Source: Prevotella sp. (GTDB taxonomy: Bacteria; Bacteroidota; Bacteroidia; Bacteroidales; Bacteroidaceae). From it: 52,488 bases of DNA. The notes beneath the pieces were generated by a model. The model had not been told where the DNA came from, searched no databases, and saw only the letters and a program-made list of their open reading frames with translations. The stretch's first letter is position 1. Every line of letters begins with the position of its first letter. Position numbers and translations under genes: made by a program. The stretch spans positions 1 to 52,488 of the forward strand of contig JAFXZF010000104.1 of the NCBI GenBank assembly GCA_017541365.1. The letters run 5' to 3'. Positions 35,515-44,638 of this stretch are shown here, piece after piece.

Positions 35515-36672
35515 TTACAGCTCATCAATAGTGCTGAGGATATACTTTGTCTTAAAGTTAGCTTCGTCAGGATCAGCAGCCTGTACCTCCTGGAATATAG
35601 ACTTAGCCTTCTGAAGGAGCTCCTTGTAAGGCTGGTTATTATTCTTGAGCTCAACAGCCTTGTTACGGTAGCATGTAGCGAGGTTAAATTTTACCGCCAT
35701 AAAGTCTGGCTGTGCCTCCAGTACCTTGGTGTATGCCTCTATCGCCTTGTCATAGTCGCCAGCCTCCTGGGCACTCTGTGCTACATAGGCATTTGCCATT
35801 GGGTCGCTTGGGTTTTCCTTTAGACGCTTTGCAAGTTCCTTGTCAGCCTCTTCCTTCTTTCCTGCCTCGTTGAGCACGGCGATGTATTTGCCGAATGCTA
35901 TCTCGTTGTCAGGATAAGCCTTATACACCTGCTTAACCTTCTTGATAAGGTAGTCGCTATCAACGTCGCCAGCATCCTTGCGAGCCTGGAAAGCGTTGAG
36001 CTGCAGTTTGATAGCATCTTGCTTTATCTCGGCATCGCCTGACTCAAGAGCGAGCAGCGCATACTTGTCTGTTTTCTTGTAATCCTTGTTGAAATAAGCG
36101 GCAAGGGAAGCGTAGTAGCTCACCTGACCGTAGTTATTCTCTGTCTTGACAGCCTCTGTGTCAGAGAAGAGGTCGTTAGAGTGAGACTCAGCAAACATGC
36201 CAAACCACTTCTGAGCATTAGCATAGTCCTTGCTGTTGTAAGCCCAGAGACCGCCGTTGATGAGGTCGTTACGTATAGGAAGGATACGTGACACATTGCT
36301 CTTCTTGTACTTTGGCTTCACCTGTCCCTTCTCGTTTGGCTCATTGTCTGCCTCATTACAGAGCATAGCATATTTCACTGCTTCATAAGCTGCCTTGTAC
36401 TGCTTAGTCTGACGGCTCACCTTCTCCTCATCAGTCTTGGCTGTAAGAGCCTTTGCCTGCTCCTTGGAGTTGTCAGCGATAGCCATACCCACGATGTGGT
36501 TGTAGGCCTTAGCGCGCTCCTCACCGGTCATGGTGCCTTCCTGCTCCTTCATGATGTTTGTGGCCTCACTTTTCTTCTCTGCCTTGAGGACCTGCTTGAG
36601 GGCATCAGGATTCTGTGCGAATGATGCGGTAGCAACCATTGCTGCCATCATCGAAAGAATAATCTTTTTCAT
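35515..36672 (-). CDS. Secreted TPR-repeat protein, paralog 2
   Basis: This 385-residue protein has a signal peptide (MKKIILSMMAAMVATASFAQ) and a helical mature part. TPR motifs are clear in the C-terminal half: DPMANAYVAQSAQEAGDYDKAIEAYTKVLEAQPDFMAVKFNLATCYRNKA. It aligns with the downstream paralog in several blocks, for example ILPIRNDLINGGLWAYNSKDYANAQKWF against LLPYRTNIFMGGVFFLRKKAWKEAWECF. It starts 44 bases after gyrA and shows no promoter box of its own, so it is probably expressed from the gyrA promoter. Its function is not evident. Confidence 0.84.
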   Translation of the reverse strand: MKKIILSMMAAMVATASFAQNPDALKQVLKAEKKSEATNIMKEQEGTMTGEERAKAYNHIVGMAIADNSKEQAKALTAKTDEEKVSRQTKQYKAAYEAVKYAMLCNEADNEPNEKGQVKPKYKKSNVSRILPIRNDLINGGLWAYNSKDYANAQKWFGMFAESHSNDLFSDTEAVKTENNYGQVSYYASLAAYFNKDYKKTDKYALLALESGDAEIKQDAIKLQLNAFQARKDAGDVDSDYLIKKVKQVYKAYPDNEIAFGKYIAVLNEAGKKEEADKELAKRLKENPSDPMANAYVAQSAQEAGDYDKAIEAYTKVLEAQPDFMAVKFNLATCYRNKAVELKNNNQPYKELLQKAKSIFQEVQAADPDEANFKTKYILSTIDEL

Positions 36673-36716
36673 CTTAACAAATTGTCGTTAGTTAGTATTA
36701 TCTTCTTATCTTTGTA

Positions 36717-39299
36717 TTATTCATTACCACTTTCTGAGCTTTGCTCGGTCTCTGAGCCTGGCTCAGAGACCTCCTCCTCCTCGTGAGGCACTACGCAGAC
36801 GGATGCTATGGTCTCGTTGCGCTTCTTGAGTTCTATGAGTTTCACACCCTGGGTATTGCGACCCTTCTCGTCACCAGCATCAGCTATGGCGAAACGTATT
36901 GCTATGCCGCTCTTGTTGATAATCATGAGGTCTTCATCGCCCTTCACACACTTCACGGCAATCACCTTGCCAGTCTTCTCCGTGATATTGAGCGTTGTGA
37001 CACCCTTTGAACCACGCTTGGTGAGGCGATAGCCGCCGTCTTCCACCTTCATGTATGTGGTACCATCCTCACGAGTCACCTCATTGAGCACACCTATCTT
37101 AGAGCGCTTGCCGTAACCCTTCTCTGAGATTACCATGAGCGACTGCTCTGGGTCGTAAGCCACTACCATCTCGATTACTGCGTCGTCATCGCCATTGAGC
37201 TCCATACCGCGAACACCTGTTGCAATACGGCTCATCACACGGATGTCTGTCTCGTTGAAGCGCACAGCCTTACCATTGCGTGAGGCTAGTATGAGCTCAT
37301 CATGACCGTTGGTCAGCATTACGTTTACTACCTCGTCGCCTTCTACAATGTTGATGGCACGCACACCCTTGCCGCGTGGACGAGAGTAGTCGAAGAGCGA
37401 AGTACGCTTTACTGTGCCGTTCTTGGTGGCAAATACCACAAAGTGGCTCTTGAGGAACTCCTCATCTGTAAACTTATGACTCTGTATGCCGAGGAAGGCA
37501 TTGACGCTATCGCCAGTCTCCAACTGCAGCATGTTCTGTATTGCCCTGCCCTTAGAGTCCTTAGCGCCCTCAGGTATCTCGAAGCAACGCTGCCAATATA
37601 CCCTGCCCTGACGGGTGAAGAAGAGTATCATGTCGTGGGCATCAGCAGCATAAACATACTCCGTGAAGTCCTGTTCGCGAGTACGAGCACCGCGTGCTCC
37701 TACTCCGCCACGACTCTGTGCACGGAAGTCTGACTGCAGGGTACGCTTGATGTATCCCAGGTGCGACATAGTGATGACCACTGGGTCGTTAGCATAGAAC
37801 TGCTCTGGGTTGAACTCTGCGTTAGAGAGCTTTATCTCAGTGCGGCGCTCATCGCCGTACTTTTCCTTCACCTCCAGCAGATCGTCCTTCATCACTTTCT
37901 TGCACAACTCAGGATCGTCGAGTATCTGCTGCAGGTAAGCGATAAGTTTCTCGAGTTCTTCATACTCGTTACGCAATTCCTCGACACGCAGACCCGTCAA
38001 CTGACCGAGACGCATATCCACGATAGCCTTTGACTGCAGTTCGTCTATCTCAAAGCGAGCCTCCAAAGCACGCTGTGCATCGCTTGGTGCCTTTGAGGCG
38101 CGGATAATCTTCACTACCTCATCGATATTGTCAACGGCTATTATCAAGCCTTCCAGGATGTGGGCACGAGCCTCAGCCTTAGCCTTCTCAAACTTGGTGC
38201 GGCGGATGGTCACGTCATGACGGTGCTCCACGAAGTACTTCACGCACTCCTTCAGTGAGAGCAGACGTGGACGACCCTTGACCAGTGCGATGCAGTTTAC
38301 AGAGAACGAACTCTGCAGTGCCGTCATCTTGAATAGTTTGTTGAGTATCACGTTGGCATTGGCATCCCTCTTCACATCAACCACTATGCGCATGCCCTGG
38401 CGGCCTGTTTCGTCGTTTACGTTGGAAATACCCTCCAGCTTACCCTCCTTCACGAGGTCGGCAATATTCTCAATGAGCTGAGCCTTGTTTACTCCGTAAG
38501 GTATCTCGGTCACCACAATGCGGTCGTGGCTCTCCTCTGACTCTATCTCAGCCTTGGCACGCATGATGATGCGACCCCTGCCTGTCTCGTAGGCATCCTT
38601 CACGCCCTGTATGCCATAGATATACGCACCCGTAGGAAAGTCAGGAGCCTTGATGTGCTCCATCAGTCCGTCGGTGTCTATCTCAGGATTGTCTATGTAA
38701 GCACAGCAACCGTCAATCACCTCGCCCAAGTTGTGGGTCGGGATGTTCGTCGCCATACCCACGGCGATACCGTTGCCACCGTTCACCAGCAGGTTTGGTA
38801 TGCGTGTAGGCATCACGGTAGGCTCCTGTAGCGAGTCGTCGAAGTTGTTCATCATATCGACGGTATCCTTCTCCAGATCGTCCATGATGTGCTCACCCAT
38901 CTTACTCAAACGACACTCCGTGTAACGCATGGCAGCTGCTGAGTCGCCATCGACACTACCGAAGTTACCCTGACCGTCAACCAGCGTGTAGCGCATATTC
39001 CAGTCCTGCGCCAGGCGCACCAGAGCACCATATACTGACGAGTCGCCATGTGGGTGGTACTTACCGAGCACCTCACCTACCACGCGGGCACACTTCTTAT
39101 ATGGCTGGTTCGAGGTATTGCCAATGCCGAGCATACCATAGAGTATGCGGCGATGCACTGGTTTGAAGCCATCGCGCACATCAGGCAGCGCACGTGCCAC
39201 AATCACCGACATTGAGTAGTCAATGTAGCTTGACTTCATCTCGTCCTCAATGTTAATCTTCTTGATTCTGTCGAAATCGTAAGTCTGTGTTTCTTCCAT
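36717..39299 (-). CDS. gyrA: DNA gyrase subunit A
   Basis: This type II topoisomerase subunit cuts and rejoins DNA for negative supercoiling with GyrB. Its 860 residues match the family. The breakage-reunion domain contains [41 protein letters not shown] and the active tyrosine in [11 protein letters not shown] (about Tyr122). The C-terminal DNA-wrapping domain starts around residue 510 with six beta-propeller blades; the GyrA box is seen as [13 protein letters not shown]. The acidic tail [21 protein letters not shown] is encoded partly by an 11-bp inverted repeat (36748-36770). It is the first gene of a five-gene operon. Confidence 0.97.
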   Translation of the reverse strand: MEETQTYDFDRIKKINIEDEMKSSYIDYSMSVIVARALPDVRDGFKPVHRRILYGMLGIGNTSNQPYKKCARVVGEVLGKYHPHGDSSVYGALVRLAQDWNMRYTLVDGQGNFGSVDGDSAAAMRYTECRLSKMGEHIMDDLEKDTVDMMNNFDDSLQEPTVMPTRIPNLLVNGGNGIAVGMATNIPTHNLGEVIDGCCAYIDNPEIDTDGLMEHIKAPDFPTGAYIYGIQGVKDAYETGRGRIIMRAKAEIESEESHDRIVVTEIPYGVNKAQLIENIADLVKEGKLEGISNVNDETGRQGMRIVVDVKRDANANVILNKLFKMTALQSSFSVNCIALVKGRPRLLSLKECVKYFVEHRHDVTIRRTKFEKAKAEARAHILEGLIIAVDNIDEVVKIIRASKAPSDAQRALEARFEIDELQSKAIVDMRLGQLTGLRVEELRNEYEELEKLIAYLQQILDDPELCKKVMKDDLLEVKEKYGDERRTEIKLSNAEFNPEQFYANDPVVITMSHLGYIKRTLQSDFRAQSRGGVGARGARTREQDFTEYVYAADAHDMILFFTRQGRVYWQRCFEIPEGAKDSKGRAIQNMLQLETGDSVNAFLGIQSHKFTDEEFLKSHFVVFATKNGTVKRTSLFDYSRPRGKGVRAINIVEGDEVVNVMLTNGHDELILASRNGKAVRFNETDIRVMSRIATGVRGMELNGDDDAVIEMVVAYDPEQSLMVISEKGYGKRSKIGVLNEVTREDGTTYMKVEDGGYRLTKRGSKGVTTLNITEKTGKVIAVKCVKGDEDLMIINKSGIAIRFAIADAGDEKGRNTQGVKLIELKKRNETIASVCVVPHEEEEVSEPGSETEQSSESGNE
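36748..36770. repeat. Perfect inverted repeat in the gyrA tail
   Basis: GTCTCTGAGCC (36748-36758) and GGCTCAGAGAC (36760-36770) form an 11-bp perfect palindrome around one central base, inside the codons for the acidic C-terminal tail. Confidence 0.85.
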
Positions 39300-39305
39300 C
39301 TAAAA

Positions 39306-39334
39306 ACTTTATACTTTATTCTTTATACTTTTAC
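39306..39334. repeat. CTTTATACTTTATT spacer repeat
   Basis: Degenerate units (ACTTTATA, CTTTATTC, TTTATACT) lie in the leader of gyrA. Confidence 0.7.
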
Positions 39335-39410
39335 AGCCAATTTCTTGTTTTTGCCACTTTTTAGCCCCGCTGTCGCATTTTCGTCCATTCTTTACGGGTA
39401 CAAAGATACA

Positions 39411-39418
39411 AAAATAAG
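39411..39418 (-). promoter_or_regulatory. -7 promoter box of the gyrA operon
   Basis: TATCTTTG on the minus strand fits TAnnTTTG and gives a leader of about 105 bases. TTTG sequences upstream occur at 14 and 24 bases rather than the ideal 19-21. The rest of the 39300-39580 gap is AT-rich with no gene. Confidence 0.55.
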
Positions 39419-39580
39419 TTGGAATAAAAAAGCAAAAAAAGACAAAAAAATACATCGTTAAAACGATTTTAACTTTCATTTTATTTTTTGACTTTGTCTT
39501 ATAGCTACATACAAAAATATCGGAGAAAAAATCTTGCAAGGATTAAGTCAATGTAGCACCTTTGCTTCAGCAAAGAGATA

Positions 39581-40051
39581 CTACTCATGATGATAAGGTT
39601 CACCCTTGATGATGGTACAGGCCCTGTAGATTTGCTCTGTGAAGATCAATCTGACCATCTGATGAGAGAAGGTCATCCTTGAAAGACTCACCTGCTCATT
39701 CGCTCTTTGATATACTGCACGAGAAAACCCATAGGGTCCCCCGATACAAAATACCAGCCTGCGCACCGTCTGCTGTCGTCGTTCCATCCACTGCGCAAAT
39801 TCCACCGAGGTACGCTCATCGCCATGCTCATCGAGCAGCACGAGGTGGTCGGAGGGTTGCAACTGACGGAGTATCTGCTCACCCTCACGCTCCTTTTGTT
39901 GTTCTTCCGATAGTGATTTGGTGTTTTTCAGTTCTGGTATAACAGTTACGGAAAACGGCAGGTAGTGACCTATCCTACCAATGTAGTCGTCAATACCTGC
40001 CTGTATATGTTTGTCGGTTGTCTTGCCTATGAGAATCAGTTCTGTCTTCAC
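39581..40051 (-). CDS. rlmH: 23S rRNA (pseudouridine1915-N3)-methyltransferase
   Basis: RlmH methylates pseudouridine 1915 in helix 69 of 23S rRNA using S-adenosylmethionine. This 156-residue SPOUT protein shows LVLLDEHGDERTSVEFAQW, the AdoMet-binding FCIGGPYGFS and the C-terminal knot SLSRMTFSHQMVRLIFTEQIYRACTIIKGEPYHHE, which is nearly invariant in the family. Its GTG start (40049-40051) overlaps the oadB stop codon in a GTGA junction, so it is the last gene of the oad operon. Confidence 0.96.
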   Translation of the reverse strand: MKTELILIGKTTDKHIQAGIDDYIGRIGHYLPFSVTVIPELKNTKSLSEEQQKEREGEQILRQLQPSDHLVLLDEHGDERTSVEFAQWMERRQQTVRRLVFCIGGPYGFSRAVYQRANEQVSLSRMTFSHQMVRLIFTEQIYRACTIIKGEPYHHE

Positions 40052-41283
40052 TGCAAAAATGATATCAGCACGCCAGCTGCCACTGCCGAACCTATCACAC
40101 CAGAGATGTTTGATGCCATGCAGTAGTTCAGTACGTGGTTCTTGGGATCATACTTGGTAGCTATCTCGTTAGCCACACGCGATGCCATAGGCACTGCTGA
40201 CAGTCCTGTAGCACCCACGAGTGGGTTTACCTTCTTCTTGACAAAGAGGTTGTAGATCTTTACCATGCAGATACCTGCTGATATAGACAGTGCGAAGGCA
40301 AGGAATCCGCCTATCACGATGCCTATGGTCTGCAGGTTGAGGAATGCCTCAGCTGTCATAGTAGCTCCTACGGAGAGTCCGAGGAATATGGTTGCTGTAT
40401 TCATGATGGCGTTTGACGCTGTGTCGAAGAGACGGCTGGTCATTGATCCGAGTTCCTTCAGTAGGTTGCCAAACATGAGCATACCTACGAGGCTCACCGC
40501 TGTGGGCACGAGGAGTGCCACGATGATGGTCACTGTGATAGGAAACAGTATCTTCAGCACGCGAAGGTTCTTTATCTCCGTTTTGTTGGGATAGAGCTTA
40601 TCCTGCTGCTTCATGTTGATCATGAGTTCCTTCTTGCTGCACAGCAGTTTCACTACCAACGGGATAATAACGGGCACAAGAGCCATGTAGCTGTATGCAG
40701 CAATGGCGATAGGGCCAAGCAGTTCAGGTGCCAGTTTGATGGTGGTGAATATGGCCGTAGGGCCGTCAGCACCGCCTATGATACCGAGCGATGCTGCCTG
40801 CTGTGGTGTAAAGCCCATAGCGAGTGAGCAGAGCAGTACGGCAAAGATACCAAACTGTGCTCCTGCTCCAAAGATAGACAGACGCAGGTTGCGCAGCATA
40901 GGTCCGAAGTCTGTCAGCGCTCCCACGCCCATAAATATAATAGGTGGTATGAAACCTGTCTTGATACACATGTAGTAGATGAAGTTCATCAGTCCCAACT
41001 CATGTGCTATCTTGTGAAGGGGCATATCCCAGATTATCTCCTGCGAGCCGTCAGGCAGGGTGACATAACCATCAGACGTAGCCTGTGCCACACCCATGCC
41101 GCCACCAGGGAAGTTTGCCAACAGCACACCCATACCGATGGGTACCAGCAGGAGTGGCTCATACTTCTTTACTATACCGAGGTACAGCAGTATGCATGCT
41201 ATTACTATCATGATGAGGAATGACCAGTCGCCACCTGTCTGAGCGAAGGCTGTCATATCCCATATTTTTTGTAGAATATCCAT
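40048..41283 (-). CDS. oadB: Na+-translocating decarboxylase beta subunit
   Basis: This 411-residue integral membrane subunit couples decarboxylation of the carboxybiotin carrier to sodium export. Hydrophobic segments alternate with the conserved GIIGGADGPTAIFTTIKLAPELL (Asp in the ion path), MNTATIFLGLSVGATM and the C-terminal MASNISGVIGSAVAAGVLISFL. It works with OadA and OadG encoded directly upstream. In succinate- or propionate-forming Bacteroidales this pump may act on oxaloacetate or methylmalonyl-CoA, and the resulting Na+ gradient can drive symporters such as the one at 3949. Confidence 0.93.
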   Translation of the reverse strand: MDILQKIWDMTAFAQTGGDWSFLIMIVIACILLYLGIVKKYEPLLLVPIGMGVLLANFPGGGMGVAQATSDGYVTLPDGSQEIIWDMPLHKIAHELGLMNFIYYMCIKTGFIPPIIFMGVGALTDFGPMLRNLRLSIFGAGAQFGIFAVLLCSLAMGFTPQQAASLGIIGGADGPTAIFTTIKLAPELLGPIAIAAYSYMALVPVIIPLVVKLLCSKKELMINMKQQDKLYPNKTEIKNLRVLKILFPITVTIIVALLVPTAVSLVGMLMFGNLLKELGSMTSRLFDTASNAIMNTATIFLGLSVGATMTAEAFLNLQTIGIVIGGFLAFALSISAGICMVKIYNLFVKKKVNPLVGATGLSAVPMASRVANEIATKYDPKNHVLNYCMASNISGVIGSAVAAGVLISFLQ

Positions 41284-41292
41284 TAATATACT

Positions 41293-41326
41293 TTTGAACT
41301 CTTAAACCTTTGAACTTTTGAACCTT
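41293..41326. repeat. TTGAACTCT spacer repeat
   Basis: 9-base degenerate units (TTGAACTCT, TTAAACCTT, TGAACTTTT, GAACCTTTT) lie between oadA and oadB. Confidence 0.85.
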
Positions 41327-43210
41327 TTACGCTATCGTCATCAGCACATCGTCCTCCTCCACAGAGTCACCTGAGGTAAAGGCGATGGATGTTATGGTAC
41401 CTGCCTTCTCGGCCTTGATGCGGTTAAACACCTTCATAGCCTCGATGTAGCATATCACCTCACCCTCCTCTACGTGGTCACCCACCTTCTTTGGAGTTTC
41501 GGATGATGACTGCACGAGGTATGCCTTACCCTCCAGTGGAGCGAGTATCTCTATGCCCTCGCCCTTCTGTGGCTCTGGTGCAGGTATTATCTGCGTAGCC
41601 TCTGGTGCAGATGGTATTGACGATGCTGGAGCTGTGCCGTCGTATGAAATGTTCACGAGGTAGTTCTTGCCGTTCACGTTGACTGTAACCTGGTTAGGCA
41701 ACTGTTTCTTCACGTTGCCACTGCCATGGTGAGCCTGCACCTGTGACTTCTTCTCCTTGCGTTCCGCAAGGTCTTTCTCGAATGCAGCCTTAGCAGCACC
41801 GCTCTTGTAAGCCTCGTACTGCTGTGGGTGCATGGCATACTCGAAGAGTTCTTCATCGTCCTCACCGAGTTCCCATCCTGCCTGTGCCATCTTGAGGCGA
41901 TATGTCTCGAGGTCGTCAGGATAGTTGTCCTGTGGGTCGGTGTCAAGGAACTTACGTCCCTCTGCCTTTGCCATTTCCTTGAATAATGGGTCCACCTCGC
42001 CAGGCAGTTTGCCACTCTTGCCTAGTATCATGTCCCATATATTCTCAGCTATCATAGACCAGCGCTCCTTGCCCTTCTCCATTTGGATGACGTTCATCAG
42101 AGCGAGGTTCTTCACATACTGTGAGAATGGGGTTACGAGGCATGGATAGCCCACCTTAGGCCATACGTAAGCCACTTCGTCGAAGAGCTTGATGAGCAGT
42201 TCGTCGGTAGTCAACTCTGGCTGGTTGTTCTTCACCTTCCACTTATTGAGTGAACGGAGATTGTCCTCGAGGTCTGTCATCAGCGAACCCATCATACCAC
42301 CTGGCAGTCCTGGCTTGATTAGCAGTGAGTTGTTGAGGTGGTTGAGTTTTGGTATATAGAATCCGAGGAAGTCGTCCATCATCTCCCTTATCTGGGTGCG
42401 CACCTCCATGTAGGCAGCCATATTGATGTCCTTCACCTTGAAACCGGCATCCTTCAGCATCTCTTGTACGGCGATGATGTCAGCATGGCCTGTGCCCCAT
42501 GAGAGTGGTGATATGCCTGTATCGATATAGTCACAACCGCCACGAGCCACCTCGAGGATTGATGCCATGTTAAAGCCAGGACCAGCATGAGAGTGGTACT
42601 GTATCACGATGTCCTTCTTATATGCCTTGATGCCTGCTACTATCTTGCCTAATGACTCTGGACGACCTATACCTGCCATATCCTTCAGACATATTTCATC
42701 AGCTCCAGCATCGATAAATGTCTTGGCAAGGTTTACGTAGTACTCCACAGTGTGGATGGGTGACTGGGTGATACACAGGGCTGCCTGGGCTATCATACCA
42801 GCATCCTTGGCGTACTGTATTGATGGTATCACGTTGCGAGGGTCATTGAGTCCGCAGAATATACGGGTGATGTCAGTGCCCTGAGCCTTCTTCACCTTGT
42901 AGAAGAGCTGGCGCAGGTCCTTTGGACATGGGCTCATACGCAGTGCGTTGAGGGCACGGTCGAGCATGTGGGTCTGTATGCCTGCCTCATGAAAAGGCTT
43001 TGTCCACTCACGCACTGCCTTGTTGGGGTTCTCGCCATAGAGCAGGTTGACCTGCTCAAAGCCACCACCATTAGTTTCTACTCGGTCAAAGCACCCCATC
43101 TTGATGATAGCAGGTGCCACCTTTACCAATTGGTCCACACGGGGCTGGTACTTGCCAGCACTCTGCCACATGTCTCTGAAGACCAGACTGAATTTAATCT
43201 CTTTTGCCAT
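41327..43210 (-). CDS. oadA: Oxaloacetate decarboxylase-type carboxyltransferase with biotin domain (alpha subunit)
   Basis: This 627-residue soluble subunit transfers a carboxyl group to biotin. The TIM-barrel carboxyltransferase domain (about 1-300) has RDMWQSAGKY, where the metal-ligating aspartate is kept although the usual RDAHQS is altered. It also has EICLKDMAGIGRP (lysine likely metal-linked) and IQYHSHAGPGFNMA with the two metal-binding histidines. The conserved carboxylase domain follows (about 320-500). The C-terminus is a biotinyl carrier with the EAMKVFN lysine (about residue 594) after a Pro/Ala-rich linker. The RDMWQS variant and overall length match, from memory, the form common in Bacteroidetes. 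Confidence 0.93.
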   Translation of the reverse strand: MAKEIKFSLVFRDMWQSAGKYQPRVDQLVKVAPAIIKMGCFDRVETNGGGFEQVNLLYGENPNKAVREWTKPFHEAGIQTHMLDRALNALRMSPCPKDLRQLFYKVKKAQGTDITRIFCGLNDPRNVIPSIQYAKDAGMIAQAALCITQSPIHTVEYYVNLAKTFIDAGADEICLKDMAGIGRPESLGKIVAGIKAYKKDIVIQYHSHAGPGFNMASILEVARGGCDYIDTGISPLSWGTGHADIIAVQEMLKDAGFKVKDINMAAYMEVRTQIREMMDDFLGFYIPKLNHLNNSLLIKPGLPGGMMGSLMTDLEDNLRSLNKWKVKNNQPELTTDELLIKLFDEVAYVWPKVGYPCLVTPFSQYVKNLALMNVIQMEKGKERWSMIAENIWDMILGKSGKLPGEVDPLFKEMAKAEGRKFLDTDPQDNYPDDLETYRLKMAQAGWELGEDDEELFEYAMHPQQYEAYKSGAAKAAFEKDLAERKEKKSQVQAHHGSGNVKKQLPNQVTVNVNGKNYLVNISYDGTAPASSIPSAPEATQIIPAPEPQKGEGIEILAPLEGKAYLVQSSSETPKKVGDHVEEGEVICYIEAMKVFNRIKAEKAGTITSIAFTSGDSVEEDDVLMTIA

Positions 43211-43227
43211 TTATCTTGAATTTTAAC

Positions 43228-43290
43228 TTTCTAACACTTAAACTCTTGAACCTTCAAACCTTCGAACTTTTAAACCTTCGAACTCTTGAA
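43228..43290. repeat. TTAAACTCTTGAACCTT spacer repeat
   Basis: The longest spacer repeat, about 60 bases of 8- to 9-base units (CTTAAACT, CTTGAACC, TTCAAACC, TTCGAACT), separates oadG from oadA. Confidence 0.85.
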
Positions 43291-43293
43291 AGC

Positions 43294-43545
43294 TTACACT
43301 GCCTTGACCTCGGCGACAGTACCCTTACCCTCAGTAATCTTTGTCACCGTGAGGCGTATAGCCTCCATCACATCAGGTGCTATGGCGCCCACTGCCTTGA
43401 CAGGTTTTACAGCGCTCTTTGCCTCTTCATCGGGGGCTACTCTGTTTACGACACGGATAAGTTGATTACTGAGAAAAATGATGATAAGCAGCACAGCAAA
43501 AACCGTTACCATTCCTACTATCATCAGTGTTATACCAATATTCAT
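43294..43545 (-). CDS. oadG: Na+-translocating decarboxylase gamma subunit
   Basis: This 83-residue protein has a single membrane span (MNIGITLMIVGMVTVFAVLLIIIFLSNQLI) and a short polar tail. That is the usual design of OadG, which holds the alpha and beta subunits together. The frame is open further upstream, but the ATG at 43545 lies just after the promoter boxes and gives the normal length. It is the first gene of oadG-oadA-oadB-rlmH. Confidence 0.88.
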   Translation of the reverse strand: MNIGITLMIVGMVTVFAVLLIIIFLSNQLIRVVNRVAPDEEAKSAVKPVKAVGAIAPDVMEAIRLTVTKITEGKGTVAEVKAV

Positions 43546-43584
43546 AAATATACAATCTTTTTTTTGAATAAATACAAATTTGCG

Positions 43585-43616
43585 CAAAGGTAAGAAAAAA
43601 AATCCATTAATGCAAA
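43585..43616 (-). promoter_or_regulatory. Promoter of the oad operon
   Basis: TACCTTTG at 43585-43592 (minus strand) and TTTG at 43613-43616, spacing 20. It is divergent from the miaA promoter about 45 bases away. Confidence 0.75.
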
Positions 43617-43636
43617 AATAAATAACTTTTTTTTTG

Positions 43637-43644
43637 TACCTTTG
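43637..43644 (+). promoter_or_regulatory. -7 promoter box of miaA
   Basis: TACCTTTG lies only seven bases before ATG 43652, so the miaA mRNA should be leaderless or nearly so. No clear -33 TTTG is present; the upstream stretch is a T run. It rules out the in-frame start at 43634. Confidence 0.6.
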
Positions 43645-43651
43645 CCCTGAA

Positions 43652-44587
43652 ATGAAGAAAATGATAACGGTACTGGGGCCTACGGCAAGTGGCAAGACGA
43701 TGATTGCCACCAGATTGGCAGCACGCCTCGGCGGCGAGATAATATCAGCCGATTCACGGCAGGTGTACAGGCGTATGGACATAGGTACCGGCAAGGATCT
43801 CTCCGACTATCATGTGGACGGAAAGGACATACCTTACCACCTCATAGACATCGTGGAACCTGGTACGAAGTACAACCTCTTTCAGTATCAGGAGGACTTC
43901 CTCAAGGCATATGATGACATACAGAGCCGAGGGGCTTGGCCCATACTGTGTGGTGGCACAGGACTATACATAGAGTCTGTGCTGAAGGGTTACAACCTGT
44001 CACCCGTACCACAAAATCCCGAGTTGCGTGAGCGCCTGAAGGACAAGCCGTTAGACGAACTCACCTCGATGCTTACCTTGCTGAAACAGCAGACAGGCTC
44101 GACGATGCACAATAAAACGGATGTTGACTCTGTACAACGTGCCATTCGTGCCATAGAGATAGAGCAGTACAACATCGACCACCCCACCCCCTTGCGTGAG
44201 GCTCCGCCAATAGACTCACTGGTGATAGGGGTCAACATAGATCGCGAACTGCGTCGCGAGAAGATCACCAAGAGGCTGCACGCACGACTCGACGAGGGCA
44301 TGGTGGACGAGGTGCGAGGACTGCTCAAGGAGGGCATACCTCCCAAGAACCTTATATATTATGGACTAGAATATAAGTTCCTCACCCAGTACATCATCGG
44401 CCAATTCACCTACGACGACATGGTGCGACAACTCGAAATCGCCATCCATCAGTTTGCCAAACGACAGATGACCTGGTTCCGAGGCATGGAGCGAAGAGGC
44501 ATCCACATCAATTGGATAACACGCCCCCAAGACGACAACGAACTCCAACAGACTGTGGAGAAGATTTTACGATTGATAATTGATTGA
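43652..44587 (+). CDS. miaA: tRNA dimethylallyltransferase
   Basis: MiaA transfers a dimethylallyl group to N6 of A37 in tRNAs reading UNN codons. This 311-residue protein shows P-loop GPTASGKT (about residues 8-15), ISADSRQVYRRMDIGTGK, CGGTGLYIESVLKG and the insertion and C-terminal segments QRAIRAIEI and YYGLEYKFLTQY. HQFAKRQMTWFRGM matches the tRNA-binding region. ATG 43652 is chosen because the promoter box ends at 43644. It heads a five-gene plus-strand run. Confidence 0.94.
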   Translation: MKKMITVLGPTASGKTMIATRLAARLGGEIISADSRQVYRRMDIGTGKDLSDYHVDGKDIPYHLIDIVEPGTKYNLFQYQEDFLKAYDDIQSRGAWPILCGGTGLYIESVLKGYNLSPVPQNPELRERLKDKPLDELTSMLTLLKQQTGSTMHNKTDVDSVQRAIRAIEIEQYNIDHPTPLREAPPIDSLVIGVNIDRELRREKITKRLHARLDEGMVDEVRGLLKEGIPPKNLIYYGLEYKFLTQYIIGQFTYDDMVRQLEIAIHQFAKRQMTWFRGMERRGIHINWITRPQDDNELQQTVEKILRLIID

Positions 44588-44590
44588 CAA

Positions 44591-44636
44591 TTTAACTCTT
44601 GAACTTTTAAACTATTGAACCCTTGAACTTTTAACC
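44591..44636. repeat. TTGAACTTTT spacer repeat
   Basis: 9-base units (CTTGAACTT, TTAAACTAT, TTGAACCCT, TGAACTTTT) fill the miaA to lipid-kinase spacer and lead into the TTG start codon at 44639. Confidence 0.85.
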
Positions 44637-44638
44637 CC

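Noticed and set aside
38990..39060. GyrA quinolone region has Gly where E. coli has Asp87 (DSSVYGALV)
   Set aside because: Ser83 is retained and this position varies naturally between phyla, so I do not read it as an acquired resistance mutation.
39309..39539. 76-codon minus-strand frame upstream of gyrA
   Set aside because: AT-rich sequence containing the gyrA promoter; composition is F/K-rich with no family features.
39560..39575. CTTTGCT/AGCAAAG palindrome after rlmH as terminator
   Set aside because: Short stem without an adjacent T tract; possible but not supportable.
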